Shown one piece after another: positions 1 through 4,041 of a stretch of DNA of 5,131 bases (positions within the stretch are counted from its first letter, which is position 1; each line of letters begins with the position of its first letter). This DNA is from Parcubacteria group bacterium (GTDB taxonomy: Bacteria; Patescibacteriota; Minisyncoccia; Minisyncoccales; CG1-02-41-26), in NCBI GenBank assembly GCA_013203565.1, contig JABMPZ010000036.1:1-5131 (forward strand), in the 5' to 3' direction. Below the pieces are notes generated by a model that saw nothing but the letters and a program-made list of their open reading frames with translations, was not told the DNA's origin and searched no databases. Position numbers and translations under genes: made by a program.

Positions 1-116
1 GCAGCTTGAAGCTCTGCAGATGTCATTGCATTAGCTCCGCCAGCAGGACCTACCAACATTACAGCAATTGTTACTGTTGTAGCGATTGATACGATCTTTC
101 TAGTTAATTTACTCAT
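1..116 (-). CDS. Secreted S-layer/peptidoglycan-binding-type protein, N-terminal fragment
   Basis: Only the first 38 codons are inside the window; the rest lies beyond the left edge. Translated from the ATG at 116-114, the product begins MSKLTRKIVSIATTV and has a textbook Sec signal peptide: K/R-rich residues 1-7, a hydrophobic core at about 8-25, and an A-N-A cleavage motif at 28-30. The predicted mature protein starts MTSAELQA. From memory, this kind of start followed by a Gln/Leu-rich helix is common in CPR envelope proteins that carry peptidoglycan-binding or S-layer-like repeats, but that part is not visible, so the function is inferred. There is no Shine-Dalgarno sequence ahead of the ATG; the leader there is A-rich. 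The absence of stops up to the edge, the signal peptide and the upstream hairpin make a real gene likely. Confidence 0.7.
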   Translation of the reverse strand, partial: MSKLTRKIVSIATTVTIAVMLVGPAGGANAMTSAELQA

Positions 117-135
117 TTTTTTGTTCTATTTTTTT

Positions 136-167
136 GGTTTATGGCTTTATTTAAGAAACCATAGACC
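136..167 (-). promoter_or_regulatory. Leader hairpin upstream of the secreted-protein gene
   Basis: Positions 136-144 (GGTTTATGG) pair with 159-167 (CCATAGACC) in a 9-bp stem with one T-G wobble and a 14-nt loop. It ends 19 nt before the start codon at 116, so it would sit in the 5' leader of the minus-strand mRNA. A role in message stability or translation is inferred only. Confidence 0.4.
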
Positions 168-179
168 TTCTTATTTTAA

Positions 180-211
180 TTCGACCTTTACTAATTACCG
201 GTTAAAACCGG
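180..211 (-). promoter_or_regulatory. CCGGTT/AACCGG palindrome overlapping a weak ECF-like promoter
   Basis: Positions 198-211 read CCGGTT-AA-AACCGG, a perfect dyad. On the minus strand TTTAAC (206-201) lies 17 nt before CGAA (183-180). This resembles an ECF-sigma promoter (AAC core at -35, CG core at -10) but matches less well than the site at 1139-1164. It is about 64 nt upstream of the secreted-protein start, a sensible promoter distance. It could instead be a simple operator or chance. Confidence 0.22.
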
Positions 212-257
212 ATTATTTCTGACTTTTTTTTCCTACCCTTTTAAGCGCAATTCACTT

Positions 258-311
258 TTCGAGGCAGTCCCCGCGTGTCTGCCGAAGCAAACACCCGGGG
301 ACTAGCTCGAA
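258..311. repeat. Long GC-rich hairpin (21-nt arms)
   Basis: Arms 258-278 and 291-311 pair with three mismatches (264/305, 265/304, 274/295) around a 12-nt loop. The inner stem GTCCCCGCGTGT / ACACCCGGGGAC is strikingly GC-rich against an A+T-rich background. There is no long T-tract directly after it on either strand, so it is not a classic intrinsic terminator, although it follows the 398-1111 gene and could help stop transcription. It directly abuts the telomere-like repeat at 316-404, and the two may form one mobile or dispersed element. Confidence 0.6.
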
Positions 312-315
312 CTCT

Positions 316-404
316 TTTAGGGCGTTTAGGGATTTTAGGGTGTTTAGGGGTTAACTCCCCCAACTACCCTAACCACCCTAAACTCCCTAACACTTCCCTA
401 AAAA
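316..404. repeat. Telomere-like TTAGGG / CCCTAA mirrored repeat with G-tract motifs
   Basis: TTAGGG occurs at 317, 326, 335 and 344, exactly 9 nt apart. The complementary CCCTAA follows at 367, 376, 385 and 396. The two arms can fold into a large imperfect hairpin about a centre near 353-357. Each strand also has four runs of three or more G: plus strand at 320-322, 329-331, 338-340 and 347-350 (loops of 6 nt); minus strand complementary to 357-361, 367-369, 376-378 and 385-387 (loops of 5, 6 and 6 nt). Both fit the usual G-quadruplex pattern. The right arm overlaps the stop codon of the gene ending at 398. No protein is supported here. Confidence 0.7.
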
Positions 405-1111
405 TGCAACCCAATTCGAGTAATCAAAAGCATTGCCTCTGCTTCCTTGCCTTTGCCATAGAGTCCTTCTGCTTTTTCTAAAAGCTCTTTATCTTCTGCA
501 CTTAAACTTCTTTGTTTTAAGTCCTCAATATAATTCTCAAATATCTCTTTCTGCATTGTTGAACCTTTAGAATCTAACTCATCAGAAAGCACCTCTACTT
601 GTACTAAACTCGCTAAAACCTGCTCTGATAAATCTCCATTAGATTTTTTAATTCTTTTCACAACATCTCTACCCTCATTAGCAGTGGTTCTTACTATTTC
701 TGTCATTGCCAATGCCTGATTTGGATCTTTTGCATTCTTTAAGTTATCCATTGCCATTTTCACACCTTCTAATTTACCCTGAAGTTCACCTAATGAAACT
801 AACATTCCCTGACTGTTCTCACTTTGTGAAGCAACATCAGCTAAAAGCCCCTCTAATCGTTCGTAATCACTATTAGCTTTCTGGCTATTAAAGTAAAATA
901 AGCCACCAATAAGTACTAAACCAACAAATCCAGCCATGCTAAAAACAACTGCGTGTCTCTCAAATACAGCGAATACATTGGATATGATCCCTTGAGGGCT
1001 TTGTGCTGGCTCATCAGTAAAAATCTGTTCTTTACACAAAGAAGCCCATTGTTTATTGGGCTTTATTGACTTTAGTGTCTTGAATTGTTTGATAAGTTGC
1101 TTCTCGTCCAT
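398..1111 (-). CDS. Single-pass membrane coiled-coil protein, probable anti-sigma factor
   Basis: The product has 237 residues. Residues 1-53 are polar and would be cytoplasmic; they include a short motif around 13-31 (LKSIKPNKQW...CKEQIF) of the K-P-x3-W type that I associate with proteins paired with ECF sigma factors in CPR genomes. Residues 54-74 form one clear transmembrane helix (AVVFSMAGFVGLVLIGGLFYF). Residues 80-235 are charged, heptad-like and rich in E, K, L and Q, so a long helical or coiled-coil extracytoplasmic domain is likely. The gene starts 56 nt after the sigma gene and has its own ECF-type promoter in that gap. Gene order and topology point to an anti-sigma factor that holds the sigma at the membrane, but no ZAS or other named anti-sigma domain is recognisable. 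There is no Shine-Dalgarno sequence before the ATG. The stop TAG lies inside the TTAGGG-type repeat, so the C-terminus (ITRIGLHF) may have been set by insertion of that repeat. Confidence 0.75.
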   Translation of the reverse strand: MDEKQLIKQFKTLKSIKPNKQWASLCKEQIFTDEPAQSPQGIISNVFAVFERHAVVFSMAGFVGLVLIGGLFYFNSQKANSDYERLEGLLADVASQSENSQGMLVSLGELQGKLEGVKMAMDNLKNAKDPNQALAMTEIVRTTANEGRDVVKRIKKSNGDLSEQVLASLVQVEVLSDELDSKGSTMQKEIFENYIEDLKQRSLSAEDKELLEKAEGLYGKGKEAEAMLLITRIGLHF

Positions 1112-1138
1112 AGTTAGTTTTTTGCTTATTAATATTAT

Positions 1139-1164
1139 GACGCAAAATCATGAGAAGTGTTACA
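1139..1164 (-). promoter_or_regulatory. ECF-type promoter, TGTAAC-N16-CGTC
   Basis: On the minus strand TGTAAC (1164-1159) is followed after exactly 16 nt by CGTC (1142-1139), then ATAATATT. This matches the general ECF-sigma pattern of an AAC -35 core and a CGTC -10 core; Bacillus sigma-M and sigma-X sites have the same layout. It lies in the 56-bp gap between the sigma gene and its partner. Transcription would start near 1132 with a roughly 20-nt leader, consistent with autoregulation by the sigma factor encoded just upstream. Confidence 0.65.
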
Positions 1165-1167
1165 GAA

Positions 1168-1704
1168 TTACACCTCTAATCCAAACAAACTCTGTGGCCA
1201 TTTCCCAGCTGCTTTCTCTCTTAACTGAGCTAGAGCTCTGTGAACCATCACTCTTACAGCTCCCTCTGACTTATTTAACATCTTAGCAATCTCTTTATTT
1301 GAATAATTATCAAGATATTTCCAAACCAAAACATTCTGTGCGTCCTCATTAAGTTGTCCTAACAACTCTTTAGCTGCATCAATATCTGCTTTTTTAATCT
1401 GTGCTTTCTCAATATCTTGTTCAGTATCAACGATCTCTGCAGTGGACTCAACAGATATAACCTTATACTTTCTTGAGCCCCTGTAATAGTTCGCAATTTC
1501 AGCTCTAGCAATCTGATAAAGGTATGCAGATATATTATCAATACGCGCACCTGACTTAAACTTCTTCCAGCCCTTAGTAAAAACCTGGGCTGTTACATCT
1601 TGAGCCGTATTTTCAGAATCTACCTTCAAGAAAATAAAACGATAGATTTTATCTATGTGATCATCATAAATATCTCCAAATTGTTTCTCTTTCTTGTTTA
1701 TCAT
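1168..1704 (-). CDS. ECF-family RNA polymerase sigma factor (sigma-70 regions 2 and 4)
   Basis: The product has 178 residues, normal for an ECF sigma. Region 2 spans about 9-79: FGDIYDDHIDKIYRFIF, then the TAQDVTAQVFTKGWKKF stretch (regions 2.1-2.2, core binding), then ISAYLYQIARAEIANYYR (regions 2.3-2.4, -10 melting and recognition). A variable linker covers about 80-108. Region 4 spans about 110-163: LLGQLNEDAQNVLVWKYL, then SNKEIAKMLNKSEGAVRVMVHRALAQLR, a helix-turn-helix for the -35. Regions 1 and 3 are absent, as is typical. It directs RNA polymerase to a small promoter set, probably including TGTAAC-N16-CGTC just downstream. The start ATG at 1704 is the first in frame after a TAG and has no Shine-Dalgarno sequence. 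The inducing signal cannot be read from the sequence. Confidence 0.93.
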   Translation of the reverse strand: MINKKEKQFGDIYDDHIDKIYRFIFLKVDSENTAQDVTAQVFTKGWKKFKSGARIDNISAYLYQIARAEIANYYRGSRKYKVISVESTAEIVDTEQDIEKAQIKKADIDAAKELLGQLNEDAQNVLVWKYLDNYSNKEIAKMLNKSEGAVRVMVHRALAQLREKAAGKWPQSLFGLEV

Positions 1705-1717
1705 GCTTAATTTAAGC
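1705..1717. promoter_or_regulatory. Palindrome abutting the sigma-factor start codon
   Basis: GCTTAA-T-TTAAGC is a perfect 6-bp inverted repeat touching the ATG at 1704-1702, where a ribosome binding site would be. It could be an operator half-site pair or a weak hairpin that hides the initiation region. No Shine-Dalgarno motif is present, so translation probably starts by an SD-independent route. Confidence 0.35.
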
Positions 1718-1726
1718 TACATGGGG

Positions 1727-1790
1727 TAGGACACTCTTAGGACAATATCTTGTCCTAAGAGGAAATTTGAGCTCTTTGAGTCTTGTCCTA
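1727..1790. promoter_or_regulatory. Operator-like array: four TAGGACA / TGTCCTA sites
   Basis: TAGGACA occurs at 1727-1733 and 1738-1744; its complement TGTCCTA occurs at 1751-1757 and 1784-1790. The inner pair belongs to a perfect 12-bp inverted repeat (1734-1745 with 1750-1761, loop TATC). Site starts are 11, 13 and 33 bp apart, close to whole helical turns. The array fills the 94-bp gap between the HTH regulator gene and the sigma gene. Neither strand has a T-tract after the hairpin, so a terminator is unlikely. The arrangement suggests cooperative binding by a regulator, plausibly the neighbouring HTH protein (inference). Confidence 0.55.
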
Positions 1791-1798
1791 ACAAAACA

Positions 1799-2422
1799 CT
1801 ATCTCGCAACATACTCAGTCTTATTTTTATCTCCCCTTCTACCTACTAATCCTTGTTTCAATAAAAAATCAAAATCTCTTCTTAGCGTTCTTTTGGTAAC
1901 CTCTGGTAAAATATCTTTAACATCTTTAACTTGCACAACTCCTTTAGTTTTTAAAAGTTTCAAAATCTTCTTATGCCGTTGTTTTAAATGTTCCTCTGTT
2001 TTTGGTTCAGTCTCTCCAAAAACAGTTTCTTGCGGTTTGATTTGTTGTGTGTTTTTCGCTACCTTAGTTTGTGCAGTTTGTGCTGGTTCCTTGTTTGTAA
2101 CCAGAGAAAGTTGTGCTTCTTTGGCAACTCTTTCATATTCTCTCTGTAAAACTAAAAAATTTTCTTGTTTTATCCATTCTTGTTCACCGGCTAACTCAAA
2201 AAAAGCTTGAATAATATCAATATTTTTTATAATTCTGTTAAGTAGTCTTTGTTTTTCAGCCCTTACTAAAACCACTGAATTAGTTCCAAACACTAATGTT
2301 GCATCAGCTAAAATATCATTTGCCTTTTTTCTCAAAGAAAACCTTAAAGGTTCTTCCTTTGGAAAAAGCTCTGTTATCCTATACAAAACCACTGTGAGCT
2401 TAATAAAATAGCTCTTTTCCAT
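1799..2422 (-). CDS. DeoR-type winged-helix regulator with novel N-terminal helical domain
   Basis: The product has 207 residues. The C-terminal part (about 147-205) reads as a DeoR-type winged HTH: RHKKILKLLKTKGVVQVKDV, then the recognition segment TKRTLRRDFDFLLKQGLV (176-193), then a wing ending KTEYVAR. The T-x-R-D-L-x3-L-x-Gly layout is the DeoR signature. Residues 1-100 form an all-helical domain (LYRITELFPKEEPLRF, SLRKKANDILAD) that I recognise as a recurring CPR style but cannot name. A Q/T/K-rich linker covers about 105-143. The sugar-phosphate-sensing domain of true DeoR proteins is missing, so a sugar effector should not be assumed. It lies upstream of the sigma/partner pair on the same strand, separated by the TAGGACA array. 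It may repress or activate that pair, itself, or both. Confidence 0.82.
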   Translation of the reverse strand: MEKSYFIKLTVVLYRITELFPKEEPLRFSLRKKANDILADATLVFGTNSVVLVRAEKQRLLNRIIKNIDIIQAFFELAGEQEWIKQENFLVLQREYERVAKEAQLSLVTNKEPAQTAQTKVAKNTQQIKPQETVFGETEPKTEEHLKQRHKKILKLLKTKGVVQVKDVKDILPEVTKRTLRRDFDFLLKQGLVGRRGDKNKTEYVAR

Positions 2423-2451
2423 AACACTATTAATAACTATATATTTCTCTC

Positions 2452-2479
2452 AGTTTATCAATAAATACTAAAAAGTCAA
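2452..2479 (-). promoter_or_regulatory. Candidate sigma-70-type promoter of the HTH gene
   Basis: On the minus strand TTGACT (2479-2474) is followed after 16 nt by TAAACT (2457-2452), with TGA just before it giving an extended -10. Transcription would start near 2445, leaving a leader of about 22 nt. The -10 matches the consensus in only four of six positions. Confidence 0.42.
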
Positions 2480-2498
2480 CTTTATACTCTAATATTTT

Positions 2499-2541
2499 AA
2501 AAAATAAGATGGCGCAAAAGACTTGAAGTCTCTTGCGCCAT
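2499..2541 (-). terminator. Rho-independent terminator of the secreted-protein gene
   Basis: Arms 2509-2524 and 2526-2541 pair over 16 bp with one mismatch (2518/2532). On the minus strand the hairpin is followed by CTTA and then six T (complement of A2499-2504). It lies 25 nt after the stop codon at 2566. Confidence 0.85.
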
Positions 2542-2565
2542 AATCTCCTGGTTTATGTTTGCCAA

Positions 2566-3123
2566 TTATCCCACTCCACCAGGTGGCACTGGGATTACCG
2601 GAAAAATGGGTACCGGTATCCATGGTCCCCATATATTAATATCTCCATCCGGCTTCTGTATGACCCCGCCTCCATTTTGGGACTGGGGATTAATCAGTAG
2701 CGGTGCCTTGTTAGACACCTTGCCGTTCTTACTGATAGCCCTTATCCTCAGAGCCACATTCGGGGCGTAGTCGTGAGTATGCAGATACACGTTGATAACG
2801 TGTCCACCTAAGTACTCGTTATAATTGCCGACCGTCCCAATCGCTGGAGTGGTAGCAATAGAGTACTCATCTCCTTCTTCTCCGGGTATAACTAACGTCG
2901 CGTTGACGACGTTGCATCCGAAATAAGAAGAAGCATAGAAAGAGTGTACCTTAATCTCCGTGTTTTTGTCAACGTTGCTGACTTTAGCAGCCTTTGCCTT
3001 TGAGGCCTTAACTGCGCCACCGCCGCTACTACCACCAGACGAAGATTCCGCCATGGCCATGGTCGCGACCGCAAAGCTTACCAACATTACAAAACAAAAT
3101 AGGACCGCCAATTTCCGAGTCAT
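2566..3123 (-). CDS. Small secreted protein, possible beta-sandwich with proline-rich tail
   Basis: The product has 185 residues and I do not recognise a named family. Residues 1-25 are a clear Sec signal peptide (MTRKLAVLFCFVML, cleavage after A-M-A at 23-25). Residues 26-47 are a Ser/Gly then Lys/Ala-rich low-complexity spacer. Residues 50-146 alternate polar and hydrophobic stretches (NTEIKVHSFYASS, NATLVIPGEEGDEYSI, HVINVYLHTHD, NVALRIRAISKNGKVSN), which looks like an Ig-like or fibronectin-III-like beta-sandwich (inference). Residues 154-185 are rich in Pro, Trp and Gly (WGPWIPVPIFPVIPVPPGG). There is one mature cysteine (C70). The gene has its own promoter, a structured leader, a consensus Shine-Dalgarno site and a strong terminator, so it is a single-gene unit that may be well expressed. 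Its G+C is near 50% in sampled stretches, against about 37% in the HTH gene, which could mean different ancestry or constraint. Confidence 0.85.
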   Translation of the reverse strand: MTRKLAVLFCFVMLVSFAVATMAMAESSSGGSSGGGAVKASKAKAAKVSNVDKNTEIKVHSFYASSYFGCNVVNATLVIPGEEGDEYSIATTPAIGTVGNYNEYLGGHVINVYLHTHDYAPNVALRIRAISKNGKVSNKAPLLINPQSQNGGGVIQKPDGDINIWGPWIPVPIFPVIPVPPGGVG

Positions 3124-3130
3124 GATAACT

Positions 3131-3136
3131 CTCCTT
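3131..3136 (-). promoter_or_regulatory. Strong Shine-Dalgarno site of the secreted-protein gene
   Basis: AAGGAG on the minus strand, 7 nt before the ATG, fixes the start at 3123. It is the only consensus ribosome binding site in the window; the other gene starts have A/T-rich leaders without one. Confidence 0.8.
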
Positions 3137-3140
3137 TTTG

Positions 3141-3164
3141 TTTTAGGTAATCAATTACCTAAAA
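3141..3164 (-). promoter_or_regulatory. Perfect 11-bp palindrome in the leader
   Basis: TTTTAGGTAAT (3141-3151) and ATTACCTAAAA (3154-3164) form a perfect inverted repeat with a 2-nt centre, directly upstream of the Shine-Dalgarno site. It may be an operator (core AGGTAAT/ATTACCT) or a leader hairpin next to the ribosome binding site. Confidence 0.55.
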
Positions 3165-3180
3165 AATGTAAAATATGCCC

Positions 3181-3220
3181 TTCCTCGCTACACCATTTAA
3201 TACGATGTAAATACGAGAAA
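3181..3220 (-). promoter_or_regulatory. Hairpin at the predicted mRNA 5' end
   Basis: TTCCTCG (3181-3187) pairs with CGAGAAA (3214-3220), with one wobble in the RNA. An inner 4-bp pairing (3189-3192 with 3206-3209) extends it. If transcription starts near 3222, this hairpin sits at the extreme 5' end, a usual place for stabilising structures. The same bases could instead be read as part of an ECF-like site (TGTTAC 3226-3221, 16 nt, CGTA 3204-3201). Confidence 0.35.
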
Positions 3221-3228
3221 GTAACAAT

Positions 3229-3257
3229 ATGTTAACATATACTATGGATTTTGTCAA
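3229..3257 (-). promoter_or_regulatory. Sigma-70-type promoter of the secreted-protein gene
   Basis: On the minus strand a perfect TTGACA (3257-3252) is followed after 17 nt by TAACAT (3234-3229), with TG one base upstream (extended -10). The -10 lies inside a perfect 14-bp palindrome, ATATGTTAACATAT (3227-3240), where a bound regulator would block polymerase. The predicted start near 3222 gives a leader of about 100 nt. Confidence 0.6.
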
Positions 3258-3277
3258 GCTATTCTTGCAAAATAAGC

Positions 3278-3397
3278 GGTCGTTGAACTTGGATGTCAAC
3301 GACCTATAGTGAGCAAGTCACAAAAATGGTATGTGTGACTATGATTGATGAAGCCTTAACAGCTGTGCAGTACGAAAACCATTAAGGCTTTTGCTTC
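3278..3397 (+). ncRNA. Candidate structured RNA: three consecutive stem-loops
   Basis: Three perfect stems follow each other in a non-coding region: 3278-3286 with 3296-3304 (9 bp), 3316-3322 with 3334-3340 (7 bp), and 3351-3359 with 3382-3390 (9 bp). The last is followed on the plus strand by TTGCTTC, a weak terminator-like tail. On the minus strand the first stem is followed by GCTTATTTTG, so the direction is uncertain. No tRNA, riboswitch or other known RNA was recognised and no strong promoter was found for it. It lies upstream of the greA promoter, so it is not simply the greA leader. Confidence 0.3.
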
Positions 3398-3458
3398 TGA
3401 TGGAAAAAGCTAAAGGGTATATAATATAATAGCATAATAAGAATTGTTGTCAAAAATT

Positions 3459-3467
3459 TTATACACA
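3459..3467 (+). other. DnaA box (TTATACACA)
   Basis: A perfect match to the bacterial DnaA-box consensus TTATNCACA, 3 nt upstream of the greA -35. Alone it could be chance, but two more perfect boxes lie at the other end of greA. Confidence 0.4.
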
Positions 3468-3470
3468 AAC

Positions 3471-3499
3471 TTGAAATTTGCTCTAAAATTTGGTATATT
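3471..3499 (+). promoter_or_regulatory. greA promoter (extended -10)
   Basis: TTGAAA (3471-3476), a 17-nt spacer, then TATATT (3494-3499) preceded by TGG, a good extended -10 promoter. Transcription should begin about 3505-3507, only some 5 nt before the ATG at 3511, so the mRNA would be leaderless or nearly so. Confidence 0.68.
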
Positions 3500-3510
3500 T
3501 TAATTAAAAC

Positions 3511-3966
3511 ATGCCAGAAAAATTTACAAAACAAGGCCTAGAAAAGCTAAAAAAAGAGCTAGAATATTTGAAAACAACCAAAACAAGAGAGATTGCCAAG
3601 CGCATAAATTATGCAGCTAGTTTTGGTGACCTTTCAGAAAACGCGGCCTATTCCCAAGCCAAAGAAGACAGGGCTTTTTGTGTGGGACGAATTATGGAAT
3701 TAGAAAAAGCTTTAACAAATGCCAGAGTCATTGAAAGCACGGATACTGGCAAAGTACAAATAGGCTCCCTTGTTACAGTAGAGTCTTCTGGAGAAAAAGA
3801 CACTCTACAAATTGTTGGTGAAAAAGAGGCAAATATAATGGAGAACAAAATATCATATAAGTCCCCTCTTGGTTTATATCTATGCGGGAAATCAGCTGGA
3901 GACACAGCAAAAATAGAAACACCAGCCGGAGACAAATTAATTTATAAAATACTAAAAGTAGAATAA
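3511..3966 (+). CDS. greA: Transcription elongation factor GreA
   Basis: The product has 151 residues, slightly shorter than the usual 158 or so. GreA rescues backtracked RNA polymerase by inserting a coiled-coil finger into the secondary channel and stimulating cleavage of the transcript 3' end. The N-terminal coiled coil (about 1-73) opens FTKQGLEKLKKELEYL and carries the finger-tip signature GDLSENAAY at 39-47; D40 and E43 are the conserved acidic pair that positions the catalytic magnesium. CVGRIMELEKAL follows. The C-terminal FKBP-like domain (about 79-151) has IGSLVTV, SYKSPLGLYLCGKSAGD and a closing IETPAGDKLIYKILKV, all typical of the family. It is the only plus-strand gene here, with its own promoter and terminator. 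No Shine-Dalgarno sequence is present. Confidence 0.97.
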   Translation: MPEKFTKQGLEKLKKELEYLKTTKTREIAKRINYAASFGDLSENAAYSQAKEDRAFCVGRIMELEKALTNARVIESTDTGKVQIGSLVTVESSGEKDTLQIVGEKEANIMENKISYKSPLGLYLCGKSAGDTAKIETPAGDKLIYKILKVE

Positions 3967-3980
3967 AATAAATTTAACTT

Positions 3981-4019
3981 TAACTAAAAAACAGAGTCCT
4001 ACGCTCTGTTTTTTAGTTA
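3981..4019. terminator. Bidirectional intrinsic terminator between greA and the 4042-4410 gene
   Basis: Arms 3981-3996 and 4004-4019 pair perfectly over 16 bp with a 7-nt loop. The stem holds six A on the left and six T on the right, so each strand reads a CAGAG/CTCTG hairpin followed by a T-tract. It serves greA on the plus strand and the converging gene on the minus strand. Confidence 0.9.
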
Positions 4020-4038
4020 TCCACACCTGTGGATAACT
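4016..4038. other. Inverted pair of perfect DnaA boxes
   Basis: TTATCCACA (4017-4025) and its complement TGTGGATAA (4028-4036) are separated by 2 bp and sit in an 11-bp perfect palindrome (arms 4015-4025 and 4028-4038). Both match the DnaA-box consensus TTATNCACA. The left box shares its first bases with the terminator stem. DnaA-binding is inferred; it could be just a second terminator hairpin. Confidence 0.5.
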
Positions 4039-4041
4039 ATT

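Noticed and set aside
316..404. CRISPR array
   Set aside because: The 9-nt periodic units are far too short, have no unique spacers, and switch to the complementary sequence halfway; no cas genes are visible.
275..481. Plus-strand 68-codon open frame across the hairpins and the TTAGGG mirror
   Set aside because: It is low-complexity, produced by the repeats, then runs antisense through the end of the 398-1111 gene; no start signal or domain.
1734..1761. The 12-bp inverted repeat as an intrinsic terminator of the HTH gene
   Set aside because: No T-tract follows on either strand, and extra copies of the same 7-mer lie outside the stem, which suits an operator better.
1767..2210. Plus-strand 147-codon open frame opposite the HTH gene
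   Set aside because: The minus-strand product has a clear DeoR-type winged helix; the plus frame gives a Ser/Cys/Phe-rich shadow with no recognisable domain.
2555..2770. Plus-strand 71-codon frame opposite the secreted protein
   Set aside because: Antisense shadow of a gene with signal peptide, Shine-Dalgarno site, promoter and terminator on the other strand.
3278..3390. tRNA gene or tRNA cluster
   Set aside because: There is no acceptor/T-arm arrangement and no GTTCGAATCC-like T-loop; the three stems do not fit a cloverleaf.
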